From: JACVRW01 sp963808545
Lineage (GTDB): Bacteria > Actinomycetota > Thermoleophilia > Solirubrobacterales > Thermoleophilaceae
Direction of reading: 5' to 3'
NCBI GenBank assembly: GCA_963808545.1
Contig: CAWEGB010000006.1
Span: forward strand, 434,001 to 498,000
DNA length: 64,000 nucleotides
Positions 24,183 through 33,249 of the stretch are shown here, one piece after another. The position numbers and the translations under genes were made by a program. The number at the start of each line of letters is the position of its first letter. Position 1 is the stretch's first letter. The notes below the pieces were generated by a model. That model ran no database searches. It saw only the letters and a list, made by a program, of their open reading frames with translations, and was not told where the DNA came from.

Positions 24183-27100
24183 GTGCTGCGTGTGCACATG
24201 CTCGGAGACCTGGCCCTCGAGCTGGACGGCGTGACCATCGATCCTCCGGCCGGGCGCCGGGCACGTGAGCTGATCGGCTGGCTGGCGCTGAACCCGGGGA
24301 CGCATGCGCGCTCGGAGCTGGCCTCGCGCTTCTGGCCCGACGTGCTCGACCAAAGCGCTCGAGCAAGCCTGCGCACGGCCCTGCACGAGTTGCGGCGAGA
24401 CCTGGGGCCGGCTGCGGGTCAGCTCACGGCCACCCGCGAGAGGGTCGGGCCTCGAGGGCGAGCTCTGGGTCGACGCTCTCGTGTTCCGGAGGCTCGCGGA
24501 CGACGGGCGCGCGGAGGAGGCCCTCGCCCTGGCGCGCGGCGAGCCGCTCGCCGGGCTCGACGAGGAATGGGTGCTGGCCGTGCGGGACGACCATCGCCAC
24601 ATCCTTGCCGAGGTGCTCGAAGCGCTGGCGCAGACGGCCGAGTCGGGCGGGGATCTCGAATCCGCCGTGCGCTTCAGCCGTGACCTGGTGCGCCTGGACC
24701 CGGTGTCGGAGGACGCGGGGCGCCGGCTGATGGTCCGGCTGGCGGCGTCAGGGGACCGGCCGGCGGCGCTCGCCGCCTACGAGCGACTGCGGGAGCGCCT
24801 GCGCCGCGAGCTCTCGATGGCGCCCTCCCGGGCGACCCGCGAGCTGGCCGAGACGCTGCGCGAGCCGGAGGAGCCTGCGGAGGGGGCGGTGGCCACCCCG
24901 CCGCTCCCGCCCCCGCTGCGCCGGCGTGAGCGCAGTGTCCTTATGGGCCGCGAGGCGGAGCTCGAGCGCGCGAGAGAGCTCATGAAGCGTTCGCTTGAAG
25001 GTGACCTTCAGCTCACGCTGATCTCGGGCGAGCCGGGAATCGGAAAGTCTCGCCTGCTCGGCGAGCTGTGTCGAGCGGCGCACGCCGCTGACATGACGGT
25101 GCTGTACGGCCGCTGCTACGAGGAGCCGCTCGGCCCGTACCAGCCCTTCGCCGAGGCGCTGTCCGAGTACCTCCATGGCAGCCCGCTACAAGCGGCGGAG
25201 CTGGGAGCGGCAGCCGGCGAGCTGGCCCGGCTGTCACCTCGAATCGCCGACCGCCTCGGGGCAGCGGCCGGCCCGGAGGCCGACGCCTCCGAGGGCGCGC
25301 GCTTCAGGCTGTTCGAGGCGGTCGTGTCGCTGCTCGAGCACAGCGTCCGCCGCGGCCCGGTGCTGATCGCGCTGGACGACCTCCACTGGGCCGATACGGC
25401 AACGCTTCTACTTCTGGCCCACCTCGTTCGCTCCTCGCTCGATGGGCTCGCCCTGGCGGGCGCCTACCGCGAGAGTGAGCTGTCACGCACCCACCCGCTG
25501 GCGGCCACCCTTGCCGACCTCCGCCGCGACCGGATGGTGGAGCGCATCGCGCTCACCGGCCTGGACCGCGGCGAGGTCGCCGGCCTGGTCACCTCCTGGG
25601 TGGGACCGGAGGCGCCGGGCGAGCTGAGCGCCGCGGTGCACGAGGAGACCGGGGGCAACCCGTTCTTCGTCGAGGAGGTGCTGCGCCATCTCAGCGAGTC
25701 GGGCGGGCTGCTCGGAGAGGACGGGGGGTGGGTGACCGGCGCCGGCGTCGCCGAGCTGGGCATACCCGAGGGGGTCAAGGAAGTGATCGGACGCCGTCTG
25801 TCGCGGCTGTCGGCTGCGGCCAACCGGGTTCTGGGCGCTGCGGCGGTTGCCGGACGCGCCTTCAGCGTCCCCGTGCTCGAACGCGTGGAGCCGCTGGCGG
25901 GGGAGAACGTCATCGAGGCCGTGGAGGAGGCCACGGCGGCGCAGCTCGTACGCGAGGAGGACCGCCCCGGCAGCTACTCGTTCGCCCATCCGCTGATCCA
26001 CGAGACGCTGTACGGCGAGCTCAGCATGGCGCGCCGCGTGCGCCTGCACGCCGCGTTGGCCGAAGCTCTCGACGCGGGCGATCCCGAGCTCCTGGTGAGC
26101 GTCGCCCGTCATCGCATCGAGGCGGCGGGAGAAGGCGGCCGAGGCCGGGCCGCCGAGGCTGCGCTCGCCGCCGCCCGCCACGATCTCGGCCGGCTCGCCT
26201 ACGAGGAGGCTGCGGACATCTGCAAGCGGGCGCTCGAGGTGGCGGACCGAAGCGACCACCAATGCCAGTGCCTGCTGGTACGGGGCGACGCCCTGTCGCG
26301 CGCCGGTGATCTCGAGACAGCTCGCGCGTGCTTCCTCGAGGCCGCCGAGCTTGCTCGCACGGGTGGCGCCGAGGCTCCCGGTAGCGACGCGCTCGCCCGG
26401 GCAGCGCTTGGCTTCTCGGGGCTCGGGGTGACCATCCTGGCCGTGGATCCCGAGGTGGTGGGCTTGCTGCGCGAGGCTCTGCACGCCCTGCGGCCGGACG
26501 AGCACACCCGCCGGGCGCAGCTCCTGTCGCGGCTCACGATCGAGCTCTACTACGGCTCGACTCCGGGGCAGCGACATGAGCTGGGCCGGGCCGCCGTCGA
26601 GGAGGCGACCCTGGCCGGCGACGATGCTGCCCTCGCCGACGCGCTCGGCGCCCTGCACGTCGCGCTCTGGTACCCGGACGGCTTGGACGAGCGTCTCGAG
26701 GTGTCCGCGGAGCAGGTCACCGTGGCGCGCCGCGTGGGCGACCGGGAGCGCGAGCTCCAGGGCCACAACTGGTGCGTGCTCGACTTGCTGGAGGCCGGCA
26801 ACATCGAACGCGTCGACGCGCACCGGGCGGAGCACGCTCGGCTGGCGGACGAGCTGCGATTGCCCGGCTTCCAATGGTGGAGCCACACCTGGGCCGCGAT
26901 GCGAGCCATGCTGGAGGGCCGGTATCAGGGCGCGCGCGAGGAGCTCGAGCGGCTGCGCGCGATCGCGGAGCGGATCGGCGACCACAATGCCGAGCTCTTC
27001 CACCGGCTCGGGCTCTTTCACCTGGAGTTCGAGGATCAGGAGCTCAGCGACGAGATGCTCGCCTTCGGGATCGAGCAGGCAGAGAGCTCGCCGGCGAGCT

Positions 27101-27639
27101 ACGCCTACCGCGGCGCGCTCGCCTGCGTGTTCGTCTGGCAGGGCCGGCGCGACGAAGCCCGGCGCCAGCTCGCGCTGCTGGCCGAGAACGACTTCGCGGC
27201 AATCAGGCCCGACATGAACCGGCTCGCCTCGACCGCGGATCTGGCCGTGGCCGCCTGGCACCTGGACGACCGCGCCACGGCGGCCGGGATCTACGAGCGC
27301 GCCAGGCACTGGTCGGGCCGCCTCGCCATCGACGGGCGTGCTTTCTACTGCTACGGCTCGCTCGACCTGTTCCTGGGGATGCTCGCCACAGTGCTCGGGC
27401 GATACGAGGAGGCCGAGGCCCATTTCGGCCTCGCTCTGCGCCACAACGAGCGCATCGGCGCGGCGCCCTGGCTGGCTCACGCGCGGGCCCGCTACGGCGA
27501 GATGCTGCTGCGCCGCGGTCGCGCCGAGGACACGGCTCAGGGCGAGCAGCTGATCGCCCAGGCAGCCGCAGACGTCAGGGCGCTGGGCCTCACGAGAACG
27601 GCGCGGGAGTTCGAATCGGCACTCGCGACCCACCGCTAG
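24183..27639 (+). CDS. Large SARP/BTAD-AAA ATPase-TPR transcriptional regulator, with a one-base frameshift
   Basis: 1,151 residues after correcting one surplus G near 24452. Order: OmpR-like winged helix (LRVHMLGDLALELDG ... ARASLRTALHELRRDLG, residues 1-90), bacterial transcriptional activator domain (to about 240), then an AAA/STAND-type ATPase with Walker A GEPGIGKSRLL (near residue 283) and Walker B VLIALDDLHWAD. The second half (from about residue 650) is TPR-like helical repeats. This AfsR/LuxR-associated architecture activates genes in response to a metabolite or protein sensed by the repeats. It is divergent from the methyltransferase/MFS pair, probable targets. The frameshift sits in GGGCC and is likely artefactual. 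The leaderless GTG start is supported by the -10 box. Confidence 0.85.
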
Positions 27640-27642
27640 ACT
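27637..27642 (+). promoter_or_regulatory. -10 box TAGACT of rpmE
   Basis: TAGACT, 10 nt before ATG 27653, overlapping the stop of the preceding gene. Confidence 0.45.
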
Positions 27643-27652
27643 CGAACGAGTA

Positions 27653-27859
27653 ATGAAGGCGGATATACATCCCGAGTACGTCCCCGCGCACGTTCGCTGC
27701 AGCTGCGGCAACGAGTTCTGGACGCGCTCCACCAAGCCCGAGCTGAACGTCGAGATCTGCTCGAACTGCCACCCGTTCTACACCGGCCGGCAGAAGCTCG
27801 TGGACACCGGAGGCCGCGTCGAGCGCTTCCGCCGCCGGGCTGCACGCTCCCGCCGATAG
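27653..27859 (+). CDS. rpmE: 50S ribosomal protein L31, zinc-binding form
   Basis: 68 residues. Starts KADIHPEYVPAHVRCSCGNEF and has the C+ zinc pattern (CSC ... ICSNCHPFYTG) plus the KLVDTGGRVERF signature. A basic tail of Arg residues ends it. It opens the block that in mycobacteria runs rpmE-prfA-prmC-sua5-wecA-atp. Here prfA is displaced by about 19.5 kb. The zinc form suggests that a zinc-independent paralogue may exist elsewhere. Confidence 0.96.
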   Translation: MKADIHPEYVPAHVRCSCGNEFWTRSTKPELNVEICSNCHPFYTGRQKLVDTGGRVERFRRRAARSRR

Positions 27860-27929
27860 CAGGCAGATCTTGCGGCGCTGCGCGCACCGCCGCCGCAACT
27901 CTTCCGGCTCGTCTCTGTTCTCACGGAGC

Positions 27930-28689
27930 ATGCCTCGTGCGCCAATATCGATCGCTCTCGGCGCCGCCGTCCTGGCGGCGCTGAGTGCGCCTGCCGCGGC
28001 GGCGCCGCCCCCGGGCGCCGCCGAGACGGCGAAGGTCTCGGTGCGGGTGGTGACCTGCTCGGTGGACACCCACGAAGCTGCCTTCAAGGCACGCATGCAG
28101 CAGATCGCCGGCACGCAGCGGATGGGGCTGCGCTTCACGCTGCTCGAGCGGACGGACGCCACCGGCTTCCAGCCGGTGAAGGCGCCCGGCCTCGGTCGCT
28201 GGCGGCGCTCCCGGCCCGGGGTGGGCACCTTCGGCTACCGCCAGGCGGTGAAGGGGTTGCCCGCCAACGCGGTTCATCGCATGCGGGTCGACTTCCGCTG
28301 GTACGGCGCGGACGGAGACGTGATCGAGAAGGCCCGCCGCACGTCTCGCCCGTGTCGGCAGTACGTGGCCCTGCCCAACCTGACGGTCGGCCTGGTGGAC
28401 TCGGCCAGCACCAAGGTCGCGGGAGTCCGGCGCTACCGCGCGCGGGTCGCCAACCCCGGGCTTGCGCCGGTGGCCTCGGCTTCGGTGCGCTTCTGGGTGG
28501 ACGGCGGCGTGATCGACACCGTGACCGTCGGCCCGCTGGCGATCGCACAGCAGCGGGTGATCGGCTTTCGCGGGCCCGTCCTGCGCCGGCTCGGTAAGAG
28601 CCCAGGTGGATCCGGACGGCGTGATCGTCGAGAGCTCCGAGCAGGACAATCTCGAGGAGCTACGTTGCGCCGACATCGCCCCGCTCTGA
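27930..28689 (+). CDS. Secreted CARDB-like protein, function unknown, with a one-base frameshift
   Basis: The signal peptide (SIALGAAVLAALSAPAAAA) is followed by about 230 residues. The first half has an Ig-like look with two Cys (VVTCSVD ... SRPCRQYVALPNL). The second half is a CARDB-type adhesion-like domain: LTVGLVDSAST, YRARVANPGLAPVASASVRFWVDG and IGFRGP. Near 28583 one extra C breaks the frame. The alternative frame supplies the expected family ending (CAGSVRAQVDPDGVIVE, DNLEELRCADIAPL), giving 252 residues. It is inserted between rpmE and DUF1385. The role is unknown; probably extracellular. Confidence 0.55.
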
Positions 28690-28722
28690 ACCGGTTCTCG
28701 CGAAACAGCGCGAACCCGCCGT

Positions 28723-28728
28723 TACGAT
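28723..28728 (+). promoter_or_regulatory. -10 box TACGAT of the DUF1385 gene
   Basis: TACGAT, 7 nt before GTG 28736. By the window-wide spacing rule this favours GTG 28736 over the ATG at 28727, which overlaps the box. Confidence 0.45.
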
Positions 28729-28735
28729 GAGCGAG

Positions 28736-29779
28736 GTGAGCGCGTCCTCCATCGACAGCGGCCCGTCGACCAACGGGAGCGCTCCCGACCACAAGCGGGA
28801 GGCCACGAGAGACGCTCCGATCGGCGGCCAGGCGGTGCTCGAAGGCGTGATGATGCGCGGCATCTCCACCTGGGCGGTGGCGGTGCGAAAGCCCTCGGAG
28901 GAGCAGATCGCGGCCGGCGGCGCGGACTCCAAGGAGGGGGCCAAGGGCGAGATCGAGGTGGTCTCCGAGCCGCTCGTCTCCTGGACGAAGCGCCACCGCA
29001 TCCTGCGCCTGCCGGTGATCCGCGGCGTGGCCGCGCTGGGCGAGTCGCTCAAGATCGGCTTCCGCGCGCTCGGCATCTCGGCCAACGCGCAGGTGCCACC
29101 GGGCGAGGAGGGCGACAAGCAGGAGATCGGAGGCGGCGCCTGGGCGGGGACCATCGCCTTCGCCCTGCTGTTCGCGGTCGGTCTCTTCTTCCTGCTGCCT
29201 GCCGGCCTGACCAACATCTTCAAGGACGAGATCCCCAACTCGCTCCTCTTCGTGGTGATCGAGAAGCTGGTGCGGATCACGATCTTCCTGGCCTATCTCA
29301 CCCTGATCTCGCGCATGCCCGACCTCCAGCGCGTGTTCCAGTACCACGGCGCGGAGCACAAGACGATCTCCTGCTACGAGGCCGGCGAGGAGCTCACTCC
29401 GGAGAACGCGCAGCGCTATTCGCGCTTCCATCCGCGCTGCGGCACGAGCTTCCTGTTGCTGGTGATGATCGTGGCCATCGTCGTCTTCGCTCCGCTGGGC
29501 AAGCTCGACTGGCACTGGCTGTTCATCTCGCGGATCGTCGGCATCCCGATCGTCGCCGGCCTCGCCTTCGAGCTGATCAAGTGGTTCGGCAAGAACCGCA
29601 CCAAGCGCTGGGCCCGAATTCTCATGTGGCCCGGGATCCAGCTGCAGCGGCTGACCACGCGCGAGCCGGACCTGGCTCAGCTGGCCGTGGCCATCGCGGC
29701 GCTCCAGGCCGTGCTCGCGGTCGAGAACCCGCTCGCGGCCTCGGACGAGGACAAGGTGGGCATGGAGGTCGTGGCCTAG
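28736..29779 (+). CDS. DUF1385 (YqhQ-like) membrane protein
   Basis: 347 residues. Conserved DUF1385 features in order: PIGGQAVLEGVMMRG near residue 35, VIRGVAALGESLKIGFRALG, two membrane helices (WAGTIAFALLFAVGLFFLL and LVRITIFLAYLTLIS), the signature QYHGAEHKTISCYEAGEELT, and FHPRCGTSFLLLVMIVAIVVF. The family is widespread next to rpmE/prfA in Gram-positive bacteria, as here. It has been linked to resistance or cell-envelope functions in Bacillus, but its activity is not established. The stop is followed by a convergent small gene. Confidence 0.85.
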   Translation: MSASSIDSGPSTNGSAPDHKREATRDAPIGGQAVLEGVMMRGISTWAVAVRKPSEEQIAAGGADSKEGAKGEIEVVSEPLVSWTKRHRILRLPVIRGVAALGESLKIGFRALGISANAQVPPGEEGDKQEIGGGAWAGTIAFALLFAVGLFFLLPAGLTNIFKDEIPNSLLFVVIEKLVRITIFLAYLTLISRMPDLQRVFQYHGAEHKTISCYEAGEELTPENAQRYSRFHPRCGTSFLLLVMIVAIVVFAPLGKLDWHWLFISRIVGIPIVAGLAFELIKWFGKNRTKRWARILMWPGIQLQRLTTREPDLAQLAVAIAALQAVLAVENPLAASDEDKVGMEVVA

Positions 29780-29794
29780 TGACCTGAGGGCCGT

Positions 29795-30253
29795 CTAGCG
29801 GCCGCGCGTGCGGCCCAGCTCGCGCGCCTGGCCCGCCAGGCCCTCGAGCAGGTCGCGGACGGCAGCCAGGCCGCTTCGCAACTCGCCGTCGCCGGCCTCG
29901 ACGGGCAGCATCGAGTCCTGGAGTGAGACCAGCGTGAGGTCTGCCTCGGCCACCGCGCCCACGGCGCGGTCGATGTAGCCCGGAGCGCCGTTCGAGGACA
30001 CGCCCGCCGACGGCTGCTCGAAGCTGCGTCCGGGCAGCCCGTGGCGTTCGGCGAAGCCCGCGTGGGTTCGCCGCGCCCGGCCGTAGGCCAGCTGCACCGG
30101 GCGGAAGAATGTCTCCTCGAGGCGCTCGGCGTTGTGGTCGTCGAGCCGTTCGTAGGCCTCGGTCAGGCAGGCGAGCGCCAGACCGAGCTCCTCGGTGGCC
30201 TCGGCCACGGTGTCCAGCAGCTCTTGATGCGCCTCGGCGGCGGAGTAGGGCAT
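29795..30253 (-). CDS. Helical protein of unknown function
   Basis: 152 residues from ATG 30253, chosen because TAGTCT lies 7 nt upstream. It is mostly helical and Glu/Ala-rich (AHQELLDTVAEATEELGLALACL, NAERLEETFFRPVQLAYGRARR, SGLAAVRDLLEGLAGQAREL). There is no signal peptide, membrane segment or recognised motif. It is divergent from the SDR gene. Confidence 0.5.
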   Translation of the reverse strand: MPYSAAEAHQELLDTVAEATEELGLALACLTEAYERLDDHNAERLEETFFRPVQLAYGRARRTHAGFAERHGLPGRSFEQPSAGVSSNGAPGYIDRAVGAVAEADLTLVSLQDSMLPVEAGDGELRSGLAAVRDLLEGLAGQARELGRTRGR

Positions 30254-30260
30254 AGGCCTG

Positions 30261-30266
30261 AGACTA
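30261..30266 (-). promoter_or_regulatory. -10 box TAGTCT of the helical-protein gene
   Basis: Reverse-strand TAGTCT, 7 nt before ATG 30253; it decides that start over one 90 nt further upstream. Confidence 0.45.
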
Positions 30267-30301
30267 GATAGCCGCCCGGATTTGGCCCAGAGCGGTCTCG
30301 C

Positions 30302-30307
30302 TAGAGT
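30302..30307 (+). promoter_or_regulatory. -10 box TAGAGT of the SDR gene
   Basis: TAGAGT, 7 nt before ATG 30315. Confidence 0.5.
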
Positions 30308-30314
30308 CGTTCCG

Positions 30315-31355
30315 ATGGGTGCCGTGCTTCTCACCGGCGGCACGGGTTTCGTGGGGATGGAGTTGCTCGACCGCTTCCTTTCGCGGGGTGAGCGCCAGGT
30401 CTACGCGCTCGTGCGTGCCGCCGACGACCGTGCCGCCGCCGAACGGCTGCCGGCTCACCCACGTCTGCACGCGGTGGCCGGCGACATCGAGCGCCCGGGC
30501 CTCGGGCTCACGTCCGCCGCCGCCGACCGGATCACCGACGAGGTGAGCACCGTCGTGCACTGCGCCGCGTCGGTGTCGTTCGACCTGTCGCTGGCCGAGT
30601 CGCGTGCCATCAACGTCGAGGGCACCCGTCGCGTGGTCGACCTCGCCGAGCGCTGCCAGGGCCTCGAGCGGCTCAGCTACATCTCCACCGCCTACGTATC
30701 GGGTGAGCCGCCCGGCCTGTTTCGGGAGGACCAGCTCGATGTCGGCCAGCGCTTTCGCAACGCCTACGAGCGCTCCAAGTTCGAGGCCGAGGTCATGCTG
30801 CGCGACCGGGGCGCCGACCTCCCGGTCCAGGTCCTGCGGCCCAGCATCGTCGTGGGCGACAGCCGCACGGGGCGCACCTCCTCGTTCAACGTCCTCTACG
30901 GGCCGCTCAAGGCCATAGCGCGAGGCACGATGCGGGCGATCCCCGCCCGCCGGTCCTCGCCGGTGGACGTGGTGCCGGTGGATTACGTCGCCGACCGCGC
31001 GTACGAGCTGGCCACGGACGGCCCGGACGAGACCTTCCACCTGGTGGCCGGGCGCAACGCCACGAGTGTGGGCCGTCTGCTCGACCTAGCCTCCGCGCAT
31101 TTCGACCGCAGCCCGCCGACCGTGCTGCCGCCGTTGGCCTACCGGCGCCTGCTCCACCCCATCCTGCGCCGGCGCAAGCCGGCGCTTCGCAAGATGGAGG
31201 TCTACTTCCCCTACTTCGCGATGGATGTGCGCTTCGACGACCGGCGACTGGGTCCCGCCCCACGAGTGGAGGGCTACTTCGGCCGCCTGCTGGACTACGC
31301 GCAGGCCGCTCGCTGGGGGCGTGCGGAGCGCGGCGATTCGGGGTTGGCGCGTTAA
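30315..31355 (+). CDS. Extended-SDR oxidoreductase (thioester-reductase-like)
   Basis: 346 residues. The NAD(P)-binding loop is VLLTGGTGFVGMELLDRFL at the very N-terminus. VVHCAASVSFDLSLAES, then the catalytic YERSKFEAE (YxxxK) and the substrate-side VLRPSIVVGDSRTG follow, as in the male-sterility/thioester-reductase branch of extended SDRs. Such proteins reduce acyl-thioesters or oxidise sterol-like alcohols. No carrier domain is attached. A TetR gene starts 18 nt downstream with its own -10 box and may regulate it. Confidence 0.75.
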   Translation: MGAVLLTGGTGFVGMELLDRFLSRGERQVYALVRAADDRAAAERLPAHPRLHAVAGDIERPGLGLTSAAADRITDEVSTVVHCAASVSFDLSLAESRAINVEGTRRVVDLAERCQGLERLSYISTAYVSGEPPGLFREDQLDVGQRFRNAYERSKFEAEVMLRDRGADLPVQVLRPSIVVGDSRTGRTSSFNVLYGPLKAIARGTMRAIPARRSSPVDVVPVDYVADRAYELATDGPDETFHLVAGRNATSVGRLLDLASAHFDRSPPTVLPPLAYRRLLHPILRRRKPALRKMEVYFPYFAMDVRFDDRRLGPAPRVEGYFGRLLDYAQAARWGRAERGDSGLAR

Positions 31356-31360
31356 GCGCG

Positions 31361-31366
31361 TAGAGT
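31361..31366 (+). promoter_or_regulatory. -10 box TAGAGT of the TetR gene
   Basis: TAGAGT, 7 nt before ATG 31374. Confidence 0.5.
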
Positions 31367-31373
31367 CCTTCGC

Positions 31374-31970
31374 ATGGCAGTCGCACAGCCGGTAGGCATG
31401 ACTCCGGCAGGAGGCGCCCGCGAACGAATTCTCGAGGCGGCCTACGAGCTGTTCAGCCGCCGGGGAATCGCCGCCGTGGGGGTCGACACGATCGTCGCCG
31501 AGGCCGGGGTGGCGAAGATGACCCTATACCGCCACTTTCCCTCCAAGGCGGACCTCGCGCTCGCCTTCCTGGAGAGGCGGGAGGAGCTCTGGACGCGGGA
31601 GTGGCTACAGGCTGAGGCCGTTCGTCGCGGCTCCACCGCGCCGGAGCGGTTGCTGGCCATCTTCGACGTGTTCGACGAGTGGTTTGCCCTCGAGACGTTC
31701 GAGGGCTGCTCGTTCGTGAACATCCTGCTGGAGACCTCGGACCGGGAGGACCAGGTCCGGGTAGCCAGCGTGAAGCATCTGGCCAACATCCGGGCCTTCG
31801 TGCGCGGACTCGCCGCGGAGGCCGGGGCAAAGGACCCCGAGGGCCTGGCCTGTCAGTGGCACATCCTCATGAAGGGCTCGATAGTCGCGGCGGGCGAGGG
31901 CGATCGCGCCGCCGCGCGGCGAGCCCAGGACGTGGGCGCGCTGCTCCTGGAACGCGAGCTGGCCGCCTAG
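31374..31970 (+). CDS. TetR-family transcriptional regulator
   Basis: 198 residues. The N-terminal DNA-binding domain is RERILEAAYELFSRRGIAAVGVDTIVAEAGVAKMTLYRHFPSK split over residues of about 16-60; the recognition helix KMTLYRHF is clear. The ligand domain (LLAIFDVFDEWFALETFEGCSFVNILLE) matches the TetR_C group with a conserved GCSFVN motif. Its target is unknown, perhaps the upstream SDR gene. Its 3' end overlaps the convergent small gene by 4 bases. Confidence 0.88.
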   Translation: MAVAQPVGMTPAGGARERILEAAYELFSRRGIAAVGVDTIVAEAGVAKMTLYRHFPSKADLALAFLERREELWTREWLQAEAVRRGSTAPERLLAIFDVFDEWFALETFEGCSFVNILLETSDREDQVRVASVKHLANIRAFVRGLAAEAGAKDPEGLACQWHILMKGSIVAAGEGDRAAARRAQDVGALLLERELAA

Positions 31971-32305
31971 GGCCCGAAGGCCGAGCTGGTCCGGCGTCGC
32001 AGCGCGCGCGCCCGGTCGGTGCCCCGCCGCCCTCGCCACGGGTGAGGACCCATGGCCCAAGGGTGCCAGCCGAGCATTCCGTACTGCTCGCGCACGCGCG
32101 CCTTCAGGTCGCCGCGGTGATCTCCGCAGGCGTAGCGGTTAGCTCCGTAGATGCCGCGCCCGTGCCAAACGAGCCAGCGTTCCGGCTCCGCGTCCACGTA
32201 CTCGCCGTGGCGCAGGTCGAGAAGCTGGTGCTCGAGGTTGGACTGGGTCTCCGGGCCAGGTCTGCTCCCGCAGATCTCGCACCTGAAGACGACCGCGACG
32301 GGCAC
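31967..32305 (-). CDS. Small Cys-containing protein of unknown function
   Basis: 112 residues from GTG 32305 (-10 box TAGCTT 6 nt upstream). It begins VAVVFRCEICGSRPG and later has YACGDHRGDLK; the CxxC plus Cys/His could form a zinc knuckle. The C-terminus is Arg-rich (RGRRGTDRARALRRR). No family is assigned. It lies immediately downstream of the Crp/Fnr-type regulator on the same strand (9-nt gap) and may share its transcript. Confidence 0.5.
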   Translation of the reverse strand: MPVAVVFRCEICGSRPGPETQSNLEHQLLDLRHGEYVDAEPERWLVWHGRGIYGANRYACGDHRGDLKARVREQYGMLGWHPWAMGPHPWRGRRGTDRARALRRRTSSAFGP

Positions 32306-32311
32306 GCCCTC

Positions 32312-32317
32312 AAGCTA
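32312..32317 (-). promoter_or_regulatory. -10 box TAGCTT of the small Cys protein gene
   Basis: Reverse-strand TAGCTT, 6 nt before GTG 32305. It overlaps the stop of the Crp/Fnr-type gene. Confidence 0.4.
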
Positions 32318-33106
32318 CCCCATGCTCAGTCTGTCCGGGCTGACCTCGTCCGAGGCGGCGCGCCGGTCCCAGTGGATCTCCGCGAGCTCGGCGGGTGGGT
32401 CTCCGCGCAGGAGCCAGGTGCCGTCGGCCCTGCGCATGAGCAGCCCGCTCTCGTCGATCCGGCGGAGCCCGGTCGTCACCGATGCCCGCCGGCTCCCCAC
32501 CAGCTGGCCGAGCAGCTCGTGGGACATCCGCAGCCGAATGCTGATGCCGTCGGGCGTGACGTGACCCCAGCGCTCGGCCAGGTGCCAGAACAGGACGAGC
32601 AGGCGGGTCTCGATCGGCGACAGCTGCAGCAGCGCCTGATGAACCGACATCCGCAGCGTCCGCCTGACGGCCCGCTCGAGCAGCGCGCGCAGGACCTGCG
32701 GCCAGCGAGCGAGCGTGCGCGCGAGCTGCTCGTCGAGGATCGCCAGACGCACCGGTGAGAGCACGTGCCAGCGCACGTGATAGCGAAGCAGCCCGCCTTC
32801 CCGGATCGGCACCCACGGCTGGAGCACGTCGCCCTCGCCGAGCAGCTCCGTGCAGGTCGAGCCGGCCAGGATCACGTCTCGGGCGAGCACGCCCTCCAGC
32901 ATCAGGAAGCCGAGCCGTCCGCGGTCGCCTTCCTCGTGCGGCACCTCCCAGCGTCCGCAGGGGAGCGTCCGCACGCGGGCCACGAGCTCGAGCCGGGCTT
33001 CCCGGATCTGCTCCGCCGGCACCCGCAGGCCGAGCTCGGGGTCGAGCTCGAGCAGGCGGATGGGCCGCTCGTCAACCTGCTCCTGAAGATCGCGGTCGCT
33101 GGCCAT
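32315..33106 (-). CDS. Crp/Fnr-type transcriptional regulator, divergent from the hydrogenase operon
   Basis: 263 residues from ATG 33106 (GGGAGGGAGG upstream). Residues of about 35-130 are a cyclic-nucleotide-binding-like beta-barrel (GRLGFLMLEGVLARDVILAG, ELLGEGDVLQPW), but the cAMP phosphate-binding Arg/Glu cassette is not evident. A central helix leads to a Crp winged helix (RLLVLFWHLAERWG, RMSHELLGQLVGSRRASVTTGLRRI). There is no N-terminal Cys cluster of the FNR kind. It is divergent from hypC across a 143-nt region with tandem dyads. It is therefore the likely regulator of H2 oxidation in response to carbon, energy or redox state (inference). Confidence 0.78.
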   Translation of the reverse strand: MASDRDLQEQVDERPIRLLELDPELGLRVPAEQIREARLELVARVRTLPCGRWEVPHEEGDRGRLGFLMLEGVLARDVILAGSTCTELLGEGDVLQPWVPIREGGLLRYHVRWHVLSPVRLAILDEQLARTLARWPQVLRALLERAVRRTLRMSVHQALLQLSPIETRLLVLFWHLAERWGHVTPDGISIRLRMSHELLGQLVGSRRASVTTGLRRIDESGLLMRRADGTWLLRGDPPAELAEIHWDRRAASDEVSPDRLSMG

Positions 33107-33137
33107 AGACAGACCGTCCTCCCTCCCCGCGGGCGCG

Positions 33138-33143
33138 AGCCTA
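33138..33143 (-). promoter_or_regulatory. -10 box TAGGCT of the Crp/Fnr-type gene
   Basis: Reverse-strand TAGGCT, 31 nt before ATG 33106. The tandem operator would then overlap its -35 region, as in autorepression. Confidence 0.35.
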
Positions 33144-33151
33144 ACCCGGGC

Positions 33152-33183
33152 GGTGTTGAAAAGCAACGTTGAACCGCAACACC
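33152..33183. promoter_or_regulatory. Tandem GTTG-N5-CAAC operator between Crp/Fnr gene and hydrogenase operon
   Basis: GTTGAAAAGCAAC (33155-33167) is followed directly by GTTGAACCGCAAC (33168-33180). The whole is framed by GGTGTTG ... CAACACC, so each unit and the pair are dyads. The centre is about 58 nt upstream of the start site expected from TAGGGT at 33213, a classical activator position. It is also over the -35 region of the divergent regulator. The binding protein is inferred to be that regulator. Confidence 0.6.
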
Positions 33184-33212
33184 TGGGCTTTGCGGGACCA
33201 GGCCGGGCATCG

Positions 33213-33218
33213 TAGGGT
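33213..33218 (+). promoter_or_regulatory. -10 box TAGGGT of the hydrogenase operon
   Basis: TAGGGT with a weak TTTGCG 18 nt upstream. The leader of about 25 nt contains GGGAGGAG before hypC, so this transcript is leadered. Confidence 0.45.
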
Positions 33219-33249
33219 CGCGGCGCGAGCCACCGTGGGAGGAGCGCCT

